Shown: positions 47,114 to 56,043 of the stretch, in pieces
Numbering within the stretch: position 1 is the stretch's first letter
Layout of the letters: the number at the start of each line of letters is the position of its first letter
DNA from: Saprospiraceae bacterium
GTDB lineage: Bacteria; Bacteroidota; Bacteroidia; Chitinophagales; Saprospiraceae
Assembly: GCA_020628095.1 (NCBI GenBank)
Contig: JAHDFP010000008.1
Coordinates: 1 to 64,000 of the forward strand
Length of the DNA: 64,000 bases
Direction of reading: 5' to 3'
Position numbers and translations under genes: made by a program
The notes under the pieces: generated by a model
What the model was told of the DNA's origin: nothing
Database searches by the model: none
The model's input: the letters and a program-made list of their open reading frames with translations, nothing else

Positions 47114-47608
47114 ATGAAAAGACCTGTAATACAGATTCCCAGATCTGGTTTTGATAAGTTTCTGGACCTACTTATTCTGGTGGGTTTAGTATTTATGGTC
47201 TTGCTTCCATTATATTATTATAACCAATTGCCCGATCAGATTCCCATTCATTTTAATGGTAAGGGAGAAGCGGATGGATTCGGCTCTAAGAATTTGATTT
47301 TTCTGATACCCGTCATTGGCCTTACCAATGGTCTGATTATAAAAAAACTGAACAATTATCCTCATAAGTTTAACTACCCTGTGAAGATTACAGAGCAAAA
47401 CGCATTTATACAATACTCCATCGCAACGCGCATGATGCGCATGCTTAACACTTTTATTATACTGATGATGTTGTATATCTGTTATAGTCAGATACGTAAT
47501 GCGCTGGGTCAGCAGTCAGGTCTAGGGCAATGGTTTCTGCCATTATTTATTACAGCCATTTTTATAATTGTCGTCATCCCAATTTACCAATCGTACAAAT
47601 ACAAATAA
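47114..47608 (+). CDS. DUF1648 membrane protein
   Basis: 164 residues from the ATG at 47114; an upstream TTG at 47096 is less likely. About four membrane helices. The DUF1648 motif LPDQIPIHFNGKGEADGFGSKN lies near 43-64, following the first helix (LLILVGLVFMVLLPLYYY). Found in SdpI-like and related membrane proteins; function here unknown. Its stop is 2 bases before the next start, so it is co-transcribed with the VPS10-like gene. Confidence 0.8.
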   Translation: MKRPVIQIPRSGFDKFLDLLILVGLVFMVLLPLYYYNQLPDQIPIHFNGKGEADGFGSKNLIFLIPVIGLTNGLIIKKLNNYPHKFNYPVKITEQNAFIQYSIATRMMRMLNTFIILMMLYICYSQIRNALGQQSGLGQWFLPLFITAIFIIVVIPIYQSYKYK

Positions 47609-47610
47609 CC

Positions 47611-50600
47611 ATGTCAAAAAAGATTTTCGCAGCCTCCATTATATTCCTGTGTACTATTTTTCAGATCTATGGACAATATAATCCTGAGCTTACAGAAGCA
47701 CTGGAATGGAGAGAATTAGGCCCCTATAGAGGTGGAAGGTCTTGTGCAGTCACGGGTGTCCCTGGTAAGCCTGATCTATTTTATTTTGGTGCTACGGGCG
47801 GAGGTGTCTGGCGCACTAAAGACGGAGGTAACTCTTGGCATAATATCTCAGATGGATATTTCGGTGGCTCTATCGGTGCCGTAGCTGTCGCCACATCTGA
47901 CAACAATGTTATCTATGTCGGCGGTGGAGAAAAAACTGTAAGAGGCAATGTATCTTATGGCTACGGTATCTGGAAATCAGAAGACGGCGGTAACTCTTGG
48001 TCACAAAAAGGACTCGAAAAATCCAGACACATTTCCCGCGTCCGCATAGATCCTAACGATTATAATATTGTCTACGCGGCAGTTATGGGAGACCTTTATA
48101 AAGATAGTCCCGACAGAGGTGTCTACAAAAGTATAGATGGCGGTAACACCTGGAAAAAAGTCCTCCATGCTAACACGCGTGCGGGTGCCGTAGACCTCAT
48201 CATCGACCCCAACAATCCGCGCATCCTTTATGCGACAACCTGGAACATCAGAAGGACTCCTTATAGTCTGGAAAGCGGCGGAGAAGGATCAGCTCTATGG
48301 AGAAGTACAGACTATGGAGAGACATGGGATAACATATCCGACAGCGAAGGCCTACCCTCTGGACTCTGGGGTATCAGTGGCATCACGGTATCACCAGTAG
48401 ACTCGGACAGATTATGGCTGATCGTAGAAAACGAAAAAGGAGGTGTCTACAGATCTGATGATCGCGGTAAGAAATGGAGCAAGGTCAACGAAAGCCGATC
48501 ACTAAGGCAACGAGCCTGGTACTACACCAGAATATATGCCGACACTAAAGACCGCAACAAAGTCTATGTTATGAATGTCAACTATCACCGATCCGATGAC
48601 GGAGGCAAGACATTCAAATCATTCCGTGCACCACATGGAGACCACCATGATCTATGGATCGCACCAGAAGACCCTAACCGTATGATTATAGGCGATGATG
48701 GTGGCGCACAAGTAACTTATGATGCAGGTAATGACTGGACGACGTATCATAATCAGCCGACGGCACAGTTCTATCGTGTGACGACGGATAATCATTTTCC
48801 ATATCGCGTCTATGCTGCGCAGCAAGATAACAGTACCATCAGGATAGCCCACAGGACATCTGGTAGCGCCATCACGGATAGCCACTGGGAGGCGACGGCA
48901 GGTGGAGAATCTGCACATATCGCGGTTGACCCTAATAATCCAGAGATCGTCTATGGTGGCAGTTATGGTGGATTTATGACAAGGATAGATCACTCCATAG
49001 ATAGTAGAAAAGCAATCAATGTCTGGCCCGATAATCCGATGGGCTATGGCGCCGAAGGCATGCACTACCGCTTCCAATGGAATTTTCCAATTTTCTTTTC
49101 TAAGCATGATGGAAACAAATTATACGCCGCCTCTAATCATCTGCACCTCTCTACAGATGGCGGACAGAGCTGGCGCACCATCAGCGATGACCTCACCACT
49201 AATGACAGCACTAAGATGAAATCCTCTGGTGGACCAATCACCAAGGACAATACGGGTGTGGAATATTACTGTACCATATTCGCCGCTCAGGAGTCTCCAG
49301 TTACCGAAGGCCTTATCTGGGTAGGCTCAGATGACGGCCTCGTACACGTCACTAAAGACGGTGGCGATATGTGGACTAATATTACCCCGTCTAACATGCC
49401 CGCTAATCTTATGATTAACTGCATAGAGCCTGACCCGCATGATGCCGCCTCTTGCTATATGGCTGGAACTCTATACAAAGCGGGTGACTTCCGACCGTAC
49501 ATCTATAAGACATCTAATTACGGTGCAAGCTGGACCAAAATAGTCAATGGCATAGATGGGGAACATTTCACCAGAGCGGTGCGGGTCGATCCGATGCAGT
49601 CTGGCGTCCTATATGCGGGTACAGAAAGTGGCATGTACATATCACATAATGATGGAAGATCATGGACCAGTTTTCAGAAGAATCTTCCTATTGTCCCCAT
49701 AACGGATCTGGCTATCAAAAAAGACAATCTTATCGCCGCAACACAAGGTCGCGGACTATGGATGATAGATGATCTTAGTGCCATCAGACAATCTTTTGAT
49801 ACAGCAAAGAATACCGCTTTCTCTACTTACAAACCGATGGCTGGCTATCGGATCAGAGGGCGACAAAACAAAAACGCCAAAGGAGTCGGCACCAACCATC
49901 CTGGCGGAATTAATACCTATTATTATCTCAAAGAGTATGACAAAAAAGAGGATACGCTGACCATCAGCTATCTCAGCACAGCAGGTGATACGATCAGACA
50001 TTTCTCTACTCACAGCAAAGACAAATCCACCAAACTCAAAGACATCAAGCCTGGATCAAACGTCCATAACTGGAATATGAAATATGGTGAGGCCAAACGC
50101 TTCGATGGGATGATACTGTGGTGGGGATCACTCAGTGGCGCAACAGTTATTCCTGGTACGTATGAAGTGCATATCGGTTATAACGGTGACAAAGAGAAAC
50201 AGACTTTCGACATATTGCCTGATCCGCGATTAGATATATCTCAGAGCGAATATGAGGCACAGCATGACTTCATACATGAGGTCAATGACAAAGTCACCGA
50301 AGCCCATGAGTCCATCATAGAAATGCGAGAACTAAAAAAGCAAATGGGTGCATTCAAAAAGAATCATGATGCCGAAGAGATCAATGATTACATCGGCACG
50401 ATAGATTCTACACTAACGACCATAGAAAAAGAGCTATACCAAACCAAAAACAAAAGTCGCCAAGACCCTCTCAACTACCCTATCAAACTCACTAACAAAC
50501 TGGCACATCTCAACTCACTAATACAAATAGGTGATGGCGCACCGACTAAGCAAATGCTTGATGTCAAAGAATCCTTAGTCAATCAAATAAACATACAGCT

Positions 50601-50697
50601 CGACAAGTATCAAGCGATCAAAGAAAAAGACATCAGCGCACTGAACAAGCTCATCAAAGAACAGGTGATTGATTTTATAAAAGTCAAAAAAGAATAA
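47611..50697 (+). CDS. VPS10/sortilin-like BNR-repeat exported protein
   Basis: 1028 residues from the ATG at 47611, which gives a signal peptide MSKKIFAASIIFLCTIFQIYG at the N terminus; an in-frame ATG at 47530 lies inside the previous gene and lacks one. Multiple BNR/sialidase-like Asp-box repeats (WRTKDGGNSWHNI, WKSEDGGNSWSQ, YKSIDGGNTWKK, WRSTDYGETWDN) form beta-propellers to about residue 710; the C-terminal third is helical (VNDKVTEAHESIIEMRELKK). Large Bacteroidota proteins of this type are often annotated as glycosyl hydrolases, but no hydrolase active site is evident. Ends 2 bases before the arylsulfotransferase gene. Confidence 0.85.
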   Translation: MSKKIFAASIIFLCTIFQIYGQYNPELTEALEWRELGPYRGGRSCAVTGVPGKPDLFYFGATGGGVWRTKDGGNSWHNISDGYFGGSIGAVAVATSDNNVIYVGGGEKTVRGNVSYGYGIWKSEDGGNSWSQKGLEKSRHISRVRIDPNDYNIVYAAVMGDLYKDSPDRGVYKSIDGGNTWKKVLHANTRAGAVDLIIDPNNPRILYATTWNIRRTPYSLESGGEGSALWRSTDYGETWDNISDSEGLPSGLWGISGITVSPVDSDRLWLIVENEKGGVYRSDDRGKKWSKVNESRSLRQRAWYYTRIYADTKDRNKVYVMNVNYHRSDDGGKTFKSFRAPHGDHHDLWIAPEDPNRMIIGDDGGAQVTYDAGNDWTTYHNQPTAQFYRVTTDNHFPYRVYAAQQDNSTIRIAHRTSGSAITDSHWEATAGGESAHIAVDPNNPEIVYGGSYGGFMTRIDHSIDSRKAINVWPDNPMGYGAEGMHYRFQWNFPIFFSKHDGNKLYAASNHLHLSTDGGQSWRTISDDLTTNDSTKMKSSGGPITKDNTGVEYYCTIFAAQESPVTEGLIWVGSDDGLVHVTKDGGDMWTNITPSNMPANLMINCIEPDPHDAASCYMAGTLYKAGDFRPYIYKTSNYGASWTKIVNGIDGEHFTRAVRVDPMQSGVLYAGTESGMYISHNDGRSWTSFQKNLPIVPITDLAIKKDNLIAATQGRGLWMIDDLSAIRQSFDTAKNTAFSTYKPMAGYRIRGRQNKNAKGVGTNHPGGINTYYYLKEYDKKEDTLTISYLSTAGDTIRHFSTHSKDKSTKLKDIKPGSNVHNWNMKYGEAKRFDGMILWWGSLSGATVIPGTYEVHIGYNGDKEKQTFDILPDPRLDISQSEYEAQHDFIHEVNDKVTEAHESIIEMRELKKQMGAFKKNHDAEEINDYIGTIDSTLTTIEKELYQTKNKSRQDPLNYPIKLTNKLAHLNSLIQIGDGAPTKQMLDVKESLVNQINIQLDKYQAIKEKDISALNKLIKEQVIDFIKVKKE

Positions 50698-50699
50698 AC

Positions 50700-52457
50700 G
50701 TGAAGCAAGGATTATATCTCATCGGGTGTTTGTTACTACTATGGCGGTGTGGGAGTGATGACATCGTCATAGAATCATGCACGGACCCCGTACCGATCAT
50801 GAGTACGATAGAGCAGATCAGTCTAGATCAGGGCTATGTCACAAGTTACGAACTGGACAATGACAACATCCATCTGACGACTGACAAAGAGATTAAAATC
50901 ACCCTACCTCGTGAGTGCATAGAAAGCATCAATCTCATAGATAACGAATTACTTATCCTGAGACACACTAACGGTAACCAGCTATACGTCGGATATAACA
51001 CCTATTACGAAATAGACTACACACATAATCTATTAGGTCATACGCCACTCAGTGGATTGTTGACTATTAACTCTGCACAGAGCGGAAAAGTATCCTTTCG
51101 CATACATAACAAAAATGACAATGGAGAAGACCTCATCAAGACCTTCCCTACTTCCAGCACAGAACATAGCATTCCCATACATGGATTATACTTAGAGCAT
51201 AATAATGTCATCACTGTAGATTACGCCAAAGACAATGGCGAGACGCTATCATTCGATATATTGCAGACGACCATTCCGCGTCCGCAGTACCTTCCGTTTA
51301 TCTATGTCGACATAGCGCAGACAGACCAGATGGAGCCCGGCATGAATCTCATCTCGCATCGCGCCAAGGCCAATCCAACCGTCGTTTTTATGATAGACCA
51401 CGAGGGAGAAGTACGCTACATATTAGATTATCAAAATTCGCCACAACTCAAGGACTTGAATTTTGATGTCGGAATAGAGAGACTGGCTAATGGCAATTTT
51501 TATTTTGGTAACTGGCCGACGCCTGATCTGTATGAGGTGGATATGTTCGGTGAGATCATTAACCAATGGAGTATGCCAGGCTACTCATTTCATCATAACG
51601 TGCAAGAAAAAAGTGACGGCAACTTTCTCGTCACGGTATCCAAGAATGGTAGCCAGATGCGCGACGGAAAATTCAGTGTAGAAGATTATGTCGTGGAGGT
51701 CGACAGAACCACCAGCGAGATCATCCACGAGTGGGATCTCAAGCAAATACTCGATGAGACTCGCGAAGTACAAGGGCGCGATGTCTGGGGTGATGTCGTA
51801 GACTGGGCGCATAATAATGCCGTCATAGAAGACCCCAGAGATAACACCATCATCATCTCCTGTCGCCGACAAGGTATCATGAAAATAGATTATCAAGATA
51901 ATGTACGATGGATACTCAATAATCATTTCGGCTGGGGGCAAAGTGGTGATGGCAGAGATCTGACTGACGCATTACTCACACCCGTTGATGCCGTAGGCAA
52001 CCCCATTACAGATACAGAAATATTAGAGGGCTTTGATAATCATCCAGACTTTGAGTGGCCTTGGATGCCTCATGCCCCATTTATACATCCAGATAATGGC
52101 GCGTTGTTTTGTTTTGATAATGGAGATCGGCGAAACTATGCTTTCGATGCCTACTACAGTCGCGCTGTCGGTTTCCATATAGACGAAGCCAATCAAACTG
52201 TGCAACAAGTCTACAGCTATGGTAAAGAAAGAAGAAATCAGACTTTCTCATCTATCGTCTCTGATGTAGACTATTTACCGCAGAAAGACAACATCTTGTT
52301 CTGTCCTGGTGCGGGTGTGGATAACGGTGCGGGTGCTTTTGGCGGCAAAGTCGTCGAGGTGGATTATAACACAGGTAATGTCGTCTTTGAGATGCGACTT
52401 AACTCTGGTGGGATTGTTTTTCATCGAGCGGAACGGATGAGTTTGTATCCAGAGTAA
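50700..52457 (+). CDS. Arylsulfotransferase (ASST) family protein
   Basis: 585 residues, starting at GTG (50700). Exported: N-terminal MKQGLYLIGCLLLLWRCGS has a Cys that could be a lipoprotein site, although the lipobox LLWRC is not canonical. A beta-propeller sulfotransferase domain has HHNVQEKSDGNFLVTVS, WGDVVDWAHNNAV with a candidate catalytic His near 369, and DYVVEVDRTTSEIIHEWDL. Bacterial ASST transfers sulfate between phenolic compounds; a DsbA-type partner would be expected but none lies nearby. Probable operon with the VPS10-like and DUF1648 genes. Confidence 0.83.
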   Translation: MKQGLYLIGCLLLLWRCGSDDIVIESCTDPVPIMSTIEQISLDQGYVTSYELDNDNIHLTTDKEIKITLPRECIESINLIDNELLILRHTNGNQLYVGYNTYYEIDYTHNLLGHTPLSGLLTINSAQSGKVSFRIHNKNDNGEDLIKTFPTSSTEHSIPIHGLYLEHNNVITVDYAKDNGETLSFDILQTTIPRPQYLPFIYVDIAQTDQMEPGMNLISHRAKANPTVVFMIDHEGEVRYILDYQNSPQLKDLNFDVGIERLANGNFYFGNWPTPDLYEVDMFGEIINQWSMPGYSFHHNVQEKSDGNFLVTVSKNGSQMRDGKFSVEDYVVEVDRTTSEIIHEWDLKQILDETREVQGRDVWGDVVDWAHNNAVIEDPRDNTIIISCRRQGIMKIDYQDNVRWILNNHFGWGQSGDGRDLTDALLTPVDAVGNPITDTEILEGFDNHPDFEWPWMPHAPFIHPDNGALFCFDNGDRRNYAFDAYYSRAVGFHIDEANQTVQQVYSYGKERRNQTFSSIVSDVDYLPQKDNILFCPGAGVDNGAGAFGGKVVEVDYNTGNVVFEMRLNSGGIVFHRAERMSLYPE

Positions 52458-52498
52458 GTTAACAAATGGACTAAAATTTAAATTATCAATAGCCTAAT

Positions 52499-53854
52499 TT
52501 AATGAGTCTTGACGTATAATTCCTTTCGAGCAGACTTATACTCCCTCCAATTAAAATCTTCAAGAAACTTTGTACCTGCAATGACACCTTGCTCAAAGAG
52601 TTTCAACTTTTGCTCATCGGACATAGAAAAATCCAACCAGTTGAACTTAGAAACATCAATGTTATGAACACAATAATCTTGATAAAATCTATTTTGATAC
52701 AAAAAGTTTTTATCATGATAATATCGCATTGTACTTACTAGCTTAAAAGTGTAACTCAAAATACTGCTAAAGATATCCTTCTTTGGTTTGAAACCACTGT
52801 CAAGATTTAAACCTACAACAGGTAAGTGACAAACATCTCTCTCTGGATTATGAAAAACGTTAATAGGAAAATTCGATATCAAACCACCATCCACAAAATA
52901 GTTATCTTTCTTTACCGACTTGGATTTAAAAATATTTGACTTATTTACCACCTCATCGGTACAGCTAATAATTGCAGGTTCGAAGAAAAAAGGAATACTC
53001 ATGCTAGCACGCACAAAAATGCTTGGATGGATATTTTTCATAATCCCGTAATTATCCACATCTCTTGGAAACTCAACTTTGTTCTCTGATGTCACATCAC
53101 AACAGATCAATGTGACTTCCGAATCACCCATATTAGGCGATCCATGTCTATACTTTAAACCAATTTCTTTTGGACTTTTTGTTGTCTCATTTATAAAATC
53201 TTCTATTGTCTTTATATTATTCTGATTAAGGATTTCAGAAATCCATTTTCTAAATTCCCATCCCCTGCACAGACCAAATTTCCTTTTTTTGTAGAGAATA
53301 AATAATCGCTGCGCGAATAACAAGCTAAGTACAAATACTACTATAAGTATTAATACAAGAGTATTGATCCATGACTGATCTGAATAAAAATGAATCGGAA
53401 CTAAAAACATAATAACAATAGGCAACGCAAGAATAAATTTTGCGAGAAAAGTTATTAATCTAACATTCTTAACACCTAACCTTACGATCCAATGACCATC
53501 AACAAAATTAAACATGTTTGTATTTATTAAATGCGTAAGAATGGATTTAGATTTTGGCTCATGTTTCTTTCCTATTACGGCAAGAAGAGTTGTATTGATA
53601 GCACCTGCGCTCGTTCCAGCCAATTTCCAAAATCGAATACCTGCATACTCCAATATATAGGTAAAACCAATCAAGGCAATGCCTAACACACCGCCACCTT
53701 CTTGGACCAAATTGACATACTGATTATCATAATCATCTCGTACATCACTATATTTTTTATCGCCCAATTGATCAACTTTACCCTTGCATTCCTCAAGTAC
53801 TTTTGAGGTCTCGAAGTCTTCTATAGTATATCTTTTAGAATTGAAAAATCCCAT
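52499..53854 (-). CDS. Patatin-like phospholipase with inserted membrane hairpin
   Basis: 451 residues. Oxyanion region QEGGGVLGIALIG (51-63), nucleophile elbow GTSAG with Ser82, and catalytic Asp in YFVDGGLISNFPIN (about 316-329). Between about 125 and 190 two hydrophobic helices (LITFLAKFILALPIVIMFLVPI and NTLVLILIVVFVLSLLFA) interrupt the patatin fold, so the enzyme is probably membrane-associated. Cleaves phospholipid or other acyl esters. The gene is AT-rich and stands alone between unrelated genes. A role in membrane-damaging defence is possible but there is no neighbouring sensor gene. Confidence 0.87.
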   Translation of the reverse strand: MGFFNSKRYTIEDFETSKVLEECKGKVDQLGDKKYSDVRDDYDNQYVNLVQEGGGVLGIALIGFTYILEYAGIRFWKLAGTSAGAINTTLLAVIGKKHEPKSKSILTHLINTNMFNFVDGHWIVRLGVKNVRLITFLAKFILALPIVIMFLVPIHFYSDQSWINTLVLILIVVFVLSLLFAQRLFILYKKRKFGLCRGWEFRKWISEILNQNNIKTIEDFINETTKSPKEIGLKYRHGSPNMGDSEVTLICCDVTSENKVEFPRDVDNYGIMKNIHPSIFVRASMSIPFFFEPAIISCTDEVVNKSNIFKSKSVKKDNYFVDGGLISNFPINVFHNPERDVCHLPVVGLNLDSGFKPKKDIFSSILSYTFKLVSTMRYYHDKNFLYQNRFYQDYCVHNIDVSKFNWLDFSMSDEQKLKLFEQGVIAGTKFLEDFNWREYKSARKELYVKTH

Positions 53855-53998
53855 TAATTAATATTTTAAATTCAATAATATTCTATTTACTGAATGTCCA
53901 GAATACCGACAAGACACTTGCTTTTATTAATAGTACCCGCAAGTACATTTATGTTACCCCAATAAGTGAAGAAAATTGAAGATTTCAGTTACTCCCCC

Positions 53999-54289
53999 CT
54001 ACCGCTTAGATATCTTATTAGAAGAAATAGATCGCTGGCGTGAGCAGCGGAATCTGCTGATGTCAGGATTTCGTTTTTTGAGATGCTTTTGGCTGGTGCC
54101 TTGGTTGACGCGTTTGCGCCATAGGTTGAAGCTGCTGCGTTTGAGTGTGCGGCGCATCAGTCGTATCACCTGTGACTCCGTTAGCCCAAACTGAAATTTG
54201 ATCGCCTCAAAGGGTGTCCGATCTTCCCAGGCCATCTCTATGATGCGGTCATGGTCTCTATCGGTCAGCTCAGGGATGGGCTTAGGCAT
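53999..54289 (-). CDS. TIGR03643 family protein (DUF2805)
   Basis: 96 residues. LTDRDHDRIIEMAWEDRTPFEAIKFQFGLTESQVIRLMRRTLKRSSFNLWRKRVNQG is the whole family core (8-64). The helix-turn-helix-like part suggests DNA binding. Function unknown. It overlaps the stop of the 55-residue gene before it by 8 bases; the last gene of a three-gene minus-strand unit. Confidence 0.88.
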   Translation of the reverse strand: MPKPIPELTDRDHDRIIEMAWEDRTPFEAIKFQFGLTESQVIRLMRRTLKRSSFNLWRKRVNQGTSQKHLKKRNPDISRFRCSRQRSISSNKISKR

Positions 54290-54449
54290 CGAGGGCCTCT
54301 ATCTTTTTGAGGAGTGCGTCAGCTTCCATCTGCTTGGCATCGCTGGCAGCACGGTTAGACTTAGATAGGTGGAAAGCCTCCTCCAGCAATTTCTTGTACT
54401 GCGCCTGTAGTTTTTCCTTCTCTGATTTTTTCTTGAATAATCCGAACAT
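54282..54449 (-). CDS. Lacal_2735 family small protein
   Basis: 55 residues, too short for a length-filtered search. It reads MFGLFKKKSEKEKLQAQYKK then LLEEAFHLSKSNRAASDAKQ and ends KKIEALDA. The sequence matches what I know of the Lacal_2735 family: short, highly charged, helical, starting MFGLFKKKSE. Overlaps the TIGR03643 start by 8 bases and starts 6 bases after the SDR stop, so translation is coupled. Function unknown. Confidence 0.85.
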   Translation of the reverse strand: MFGLFKKKSEKEKLQAQYKKLLEEAFHLSKSNRAASDAKQMEADALLKKIEALDA

Positions 54450-54455
54450 ATCTCT

Positions 54456-55154
54456 TTATAATTTTAAGGTGGACATGCCACCGTCTATGTGCAATACCTG
54501 ACCCGTTATCCACTCCGACTTATCCGATAATAAAAACTGCGCCGCCTGCGCTATGTCCTGCGCATCACCGATGCGCTTGAGCGGATGTCGCTGTGCGTTG
54601 GCCTCTTTCTTTTCTGGTGTACTGAGCAACTTGCCTGCGAGTGGTGTATCCGTCAGTGATGGCGCAATACAGTTGACCCGTATGCTGGGTGCCCACTCCG
54701 CCGCCAGTGATCGCGTCAGCCCCTCTATCGCCCCCTTAGATGTGGCGACCTGCGTATGAAAATTGAACCCCGACTGCACTGCCACCGTCGAAAACAAAAC
54801 CACAGACGCCAGACGACTCTTTTTGAGCATCGGCATGACCTTCTGTAGTACCTTGATCGCACCGATCACCTGTAGATTATAATCGTCCAGAAAACCCTCT
54901 GGCTTGATCCGATGAAAAGGCTTTAGATTAATCGAGCCGGGACAATACACGACCCCATCCAGCACCTCTGGTAACGCCTCCACATCCAGCTCATCCACCG
55001 TCACATCATACCGAAAACCCGTATACGCCCCATCCAGTGCGGGCATCGGACTCTGGTTATAACTCCCATACACCTGATGCCCCTCTGATAACAGCCCCTC
55101 ACTCAGCGCCAGCCCTATACCCGACGACGACCCTATGATAAGATAGTTACTCAT
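54456..55154 (-). CDS. Short-chain dehydrogenase/reductase (SDR)
   Basis: 232 residues, Rossmann fold. GSSSGIGLAL near 8-17 (NAD(P)-binding), VYCPGSI near 69-75 (the NNAG position is altered), catalytic Ser in VLFSTVAVQSG near 118-128 with no clear YxxxK: the segment THTQVATSKGAIEGL shows a serine-lysine pair (ATSKG) in place of tyrosine-lysine. Soluble. Substrate unknown. It is the first gene of the SDR / Lacal_2735 / TIGR03643 unit, which recurs in Bacteroidota. Confidence 0.88.
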   Translation of the reverse strand: MSNYLIIGSSSGIGLALSEGLLSEGHQVYGSYNQSPMPALDGAYTGFRYDVTVDELDVEALPEVLDGVVYCPGSINLKPFHRIKPEGFLDDYNLQVIGAIKVLQKVMPMLKKSRLASVVLFSTVAVQSGFNFHTQVATSKGAIEGLTRSLAAEWAPSIRVNCIAPSLTDTPLAGKLLSTPEKKEANAQRHPLKRIGDAQDIAQAAQFLLSDKSEWITGQVLHIDGGMSTLKL

Positions 55155-55326
55155 ACACTTGTTATACTATGGATAAACAGGTGGGTGGGGAAAAGGTTTA
55201 GGGGGGAGATAATCATCTATGTGAGGTAACGCTTTGTGCAATAGGTACACTATATAATATATTACAGAAAATTTAATAGTATCAAATTTAGACTTATTAA
55301 ATACTTCATTTTCAAGAATATCATTT

Positions 55327-56043
55327 ATGTCAAATCAATTATTAGATACAAAATATTATTGCGGGAGATGTGATAACGTTTCAAAGCCCACAAAGGATAG
55401 AAAATGTAATAAATGCAAATCAAGAGTAGTTAAATGGAGTAGTAAATTATCATCTCGCGACTATGCACTAGATTTATGGATTGATGAAAATGAAAATCAA
55501 AAGTTCAGATTATTCAAATCTGAAAAAGGTGCTTTTGCCATAATCGGAATAGGAATATTCATACTTACCTCGATTTTAATTATGTTTCTCTCTAGTTATC
55601 CCAGTTTCAAATTAACTGGCATAGATTCGACCCTATTCTCACAATTTGGTGATGTAAGTGGAGGTTTAGTAGGGGCAATTTGGTCTCTTGCTGGGGTCAT
55701 CTTATTTTATCTTGCTTTACAGAGTCAAATCAAAAATAACACGATTAATAGAGACCTATTACTAACTCAAATTTCTCTACTAAATAATCAACTGGAAGAA
55801 TATCAAGAGAGTCTTGAACAAACAAAGATAATTGCACAAACTAATATTGAAACAAATGAATCTATATGTAAGCAGCTTGACATCATGAGCCAAAACCTAG
55901 AAATAGATAAATATGCAATACTAGCTAATGTAAACATTCAGCTATCGAGAAACGAATTAACAGAGGCCAAGAAAAATCAGTTTCTATTGACCGCAAAAGA
56001 CTACCTGAAAAGATTAAATGAAATAATTGATAAAAAACCATGA
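55327..56043 (+). CDS. Zinc-ribbon membrane protein with coiled coil (putative defence effector)
   Basis: 238 residues. A CX2C-X11-CX2C zinc ribbon (Cys12, Cys15, Cys27, Cys30) is followed by two membrane helices (about 66-89, GAFAIIGIGIFILTSILIMFL; about 112-132, LVGAIWSLAGVILFYLALQSQ). The phrase FGDVSGGLVGAIWSLAG resembles the FGDfvGG...PilsllA membrane hairpin of putative phage abortive-infection proteins (putAbiC). A coiled coil follows (about 140-200, LLNNQLEEYQESLEQTKIIAQ). It is AT-rich, with a 4-base overlap into the large NTPase gene. I read it as a membrane partner or effector of that NTPase; the family match is by eye only. Confidence 0.65.
   Translation: MSNQLLDTKYYCGRCDNVSKPTKDRKCNKCKSRVVKWSSKLSSRDYALDLWIDENENQKFRLFKSEKGAFAIIGIGIFILTSILIMFLSSYPSFKLTGIDSTLFSQFGDVSGGLVGAIWSLAGVILFYLALQSQIKNNTINRDLLLTQISLLNNQLEEYQESLEQTKIIAQTNIETNESICKQLDIMSQNLEIDKYAILANVNIQLSRNELTEAKKNQFLLTAKDYLKRLNEIIDKKP

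Noticed and set aside
47530-47610. Extended N terminus of the VPS10-like protein
   Set aside because: The upstream ATG lies inside the DUF1648 gene and would place 27 residues before a good signal peptide; the start at 47611 is preferred.
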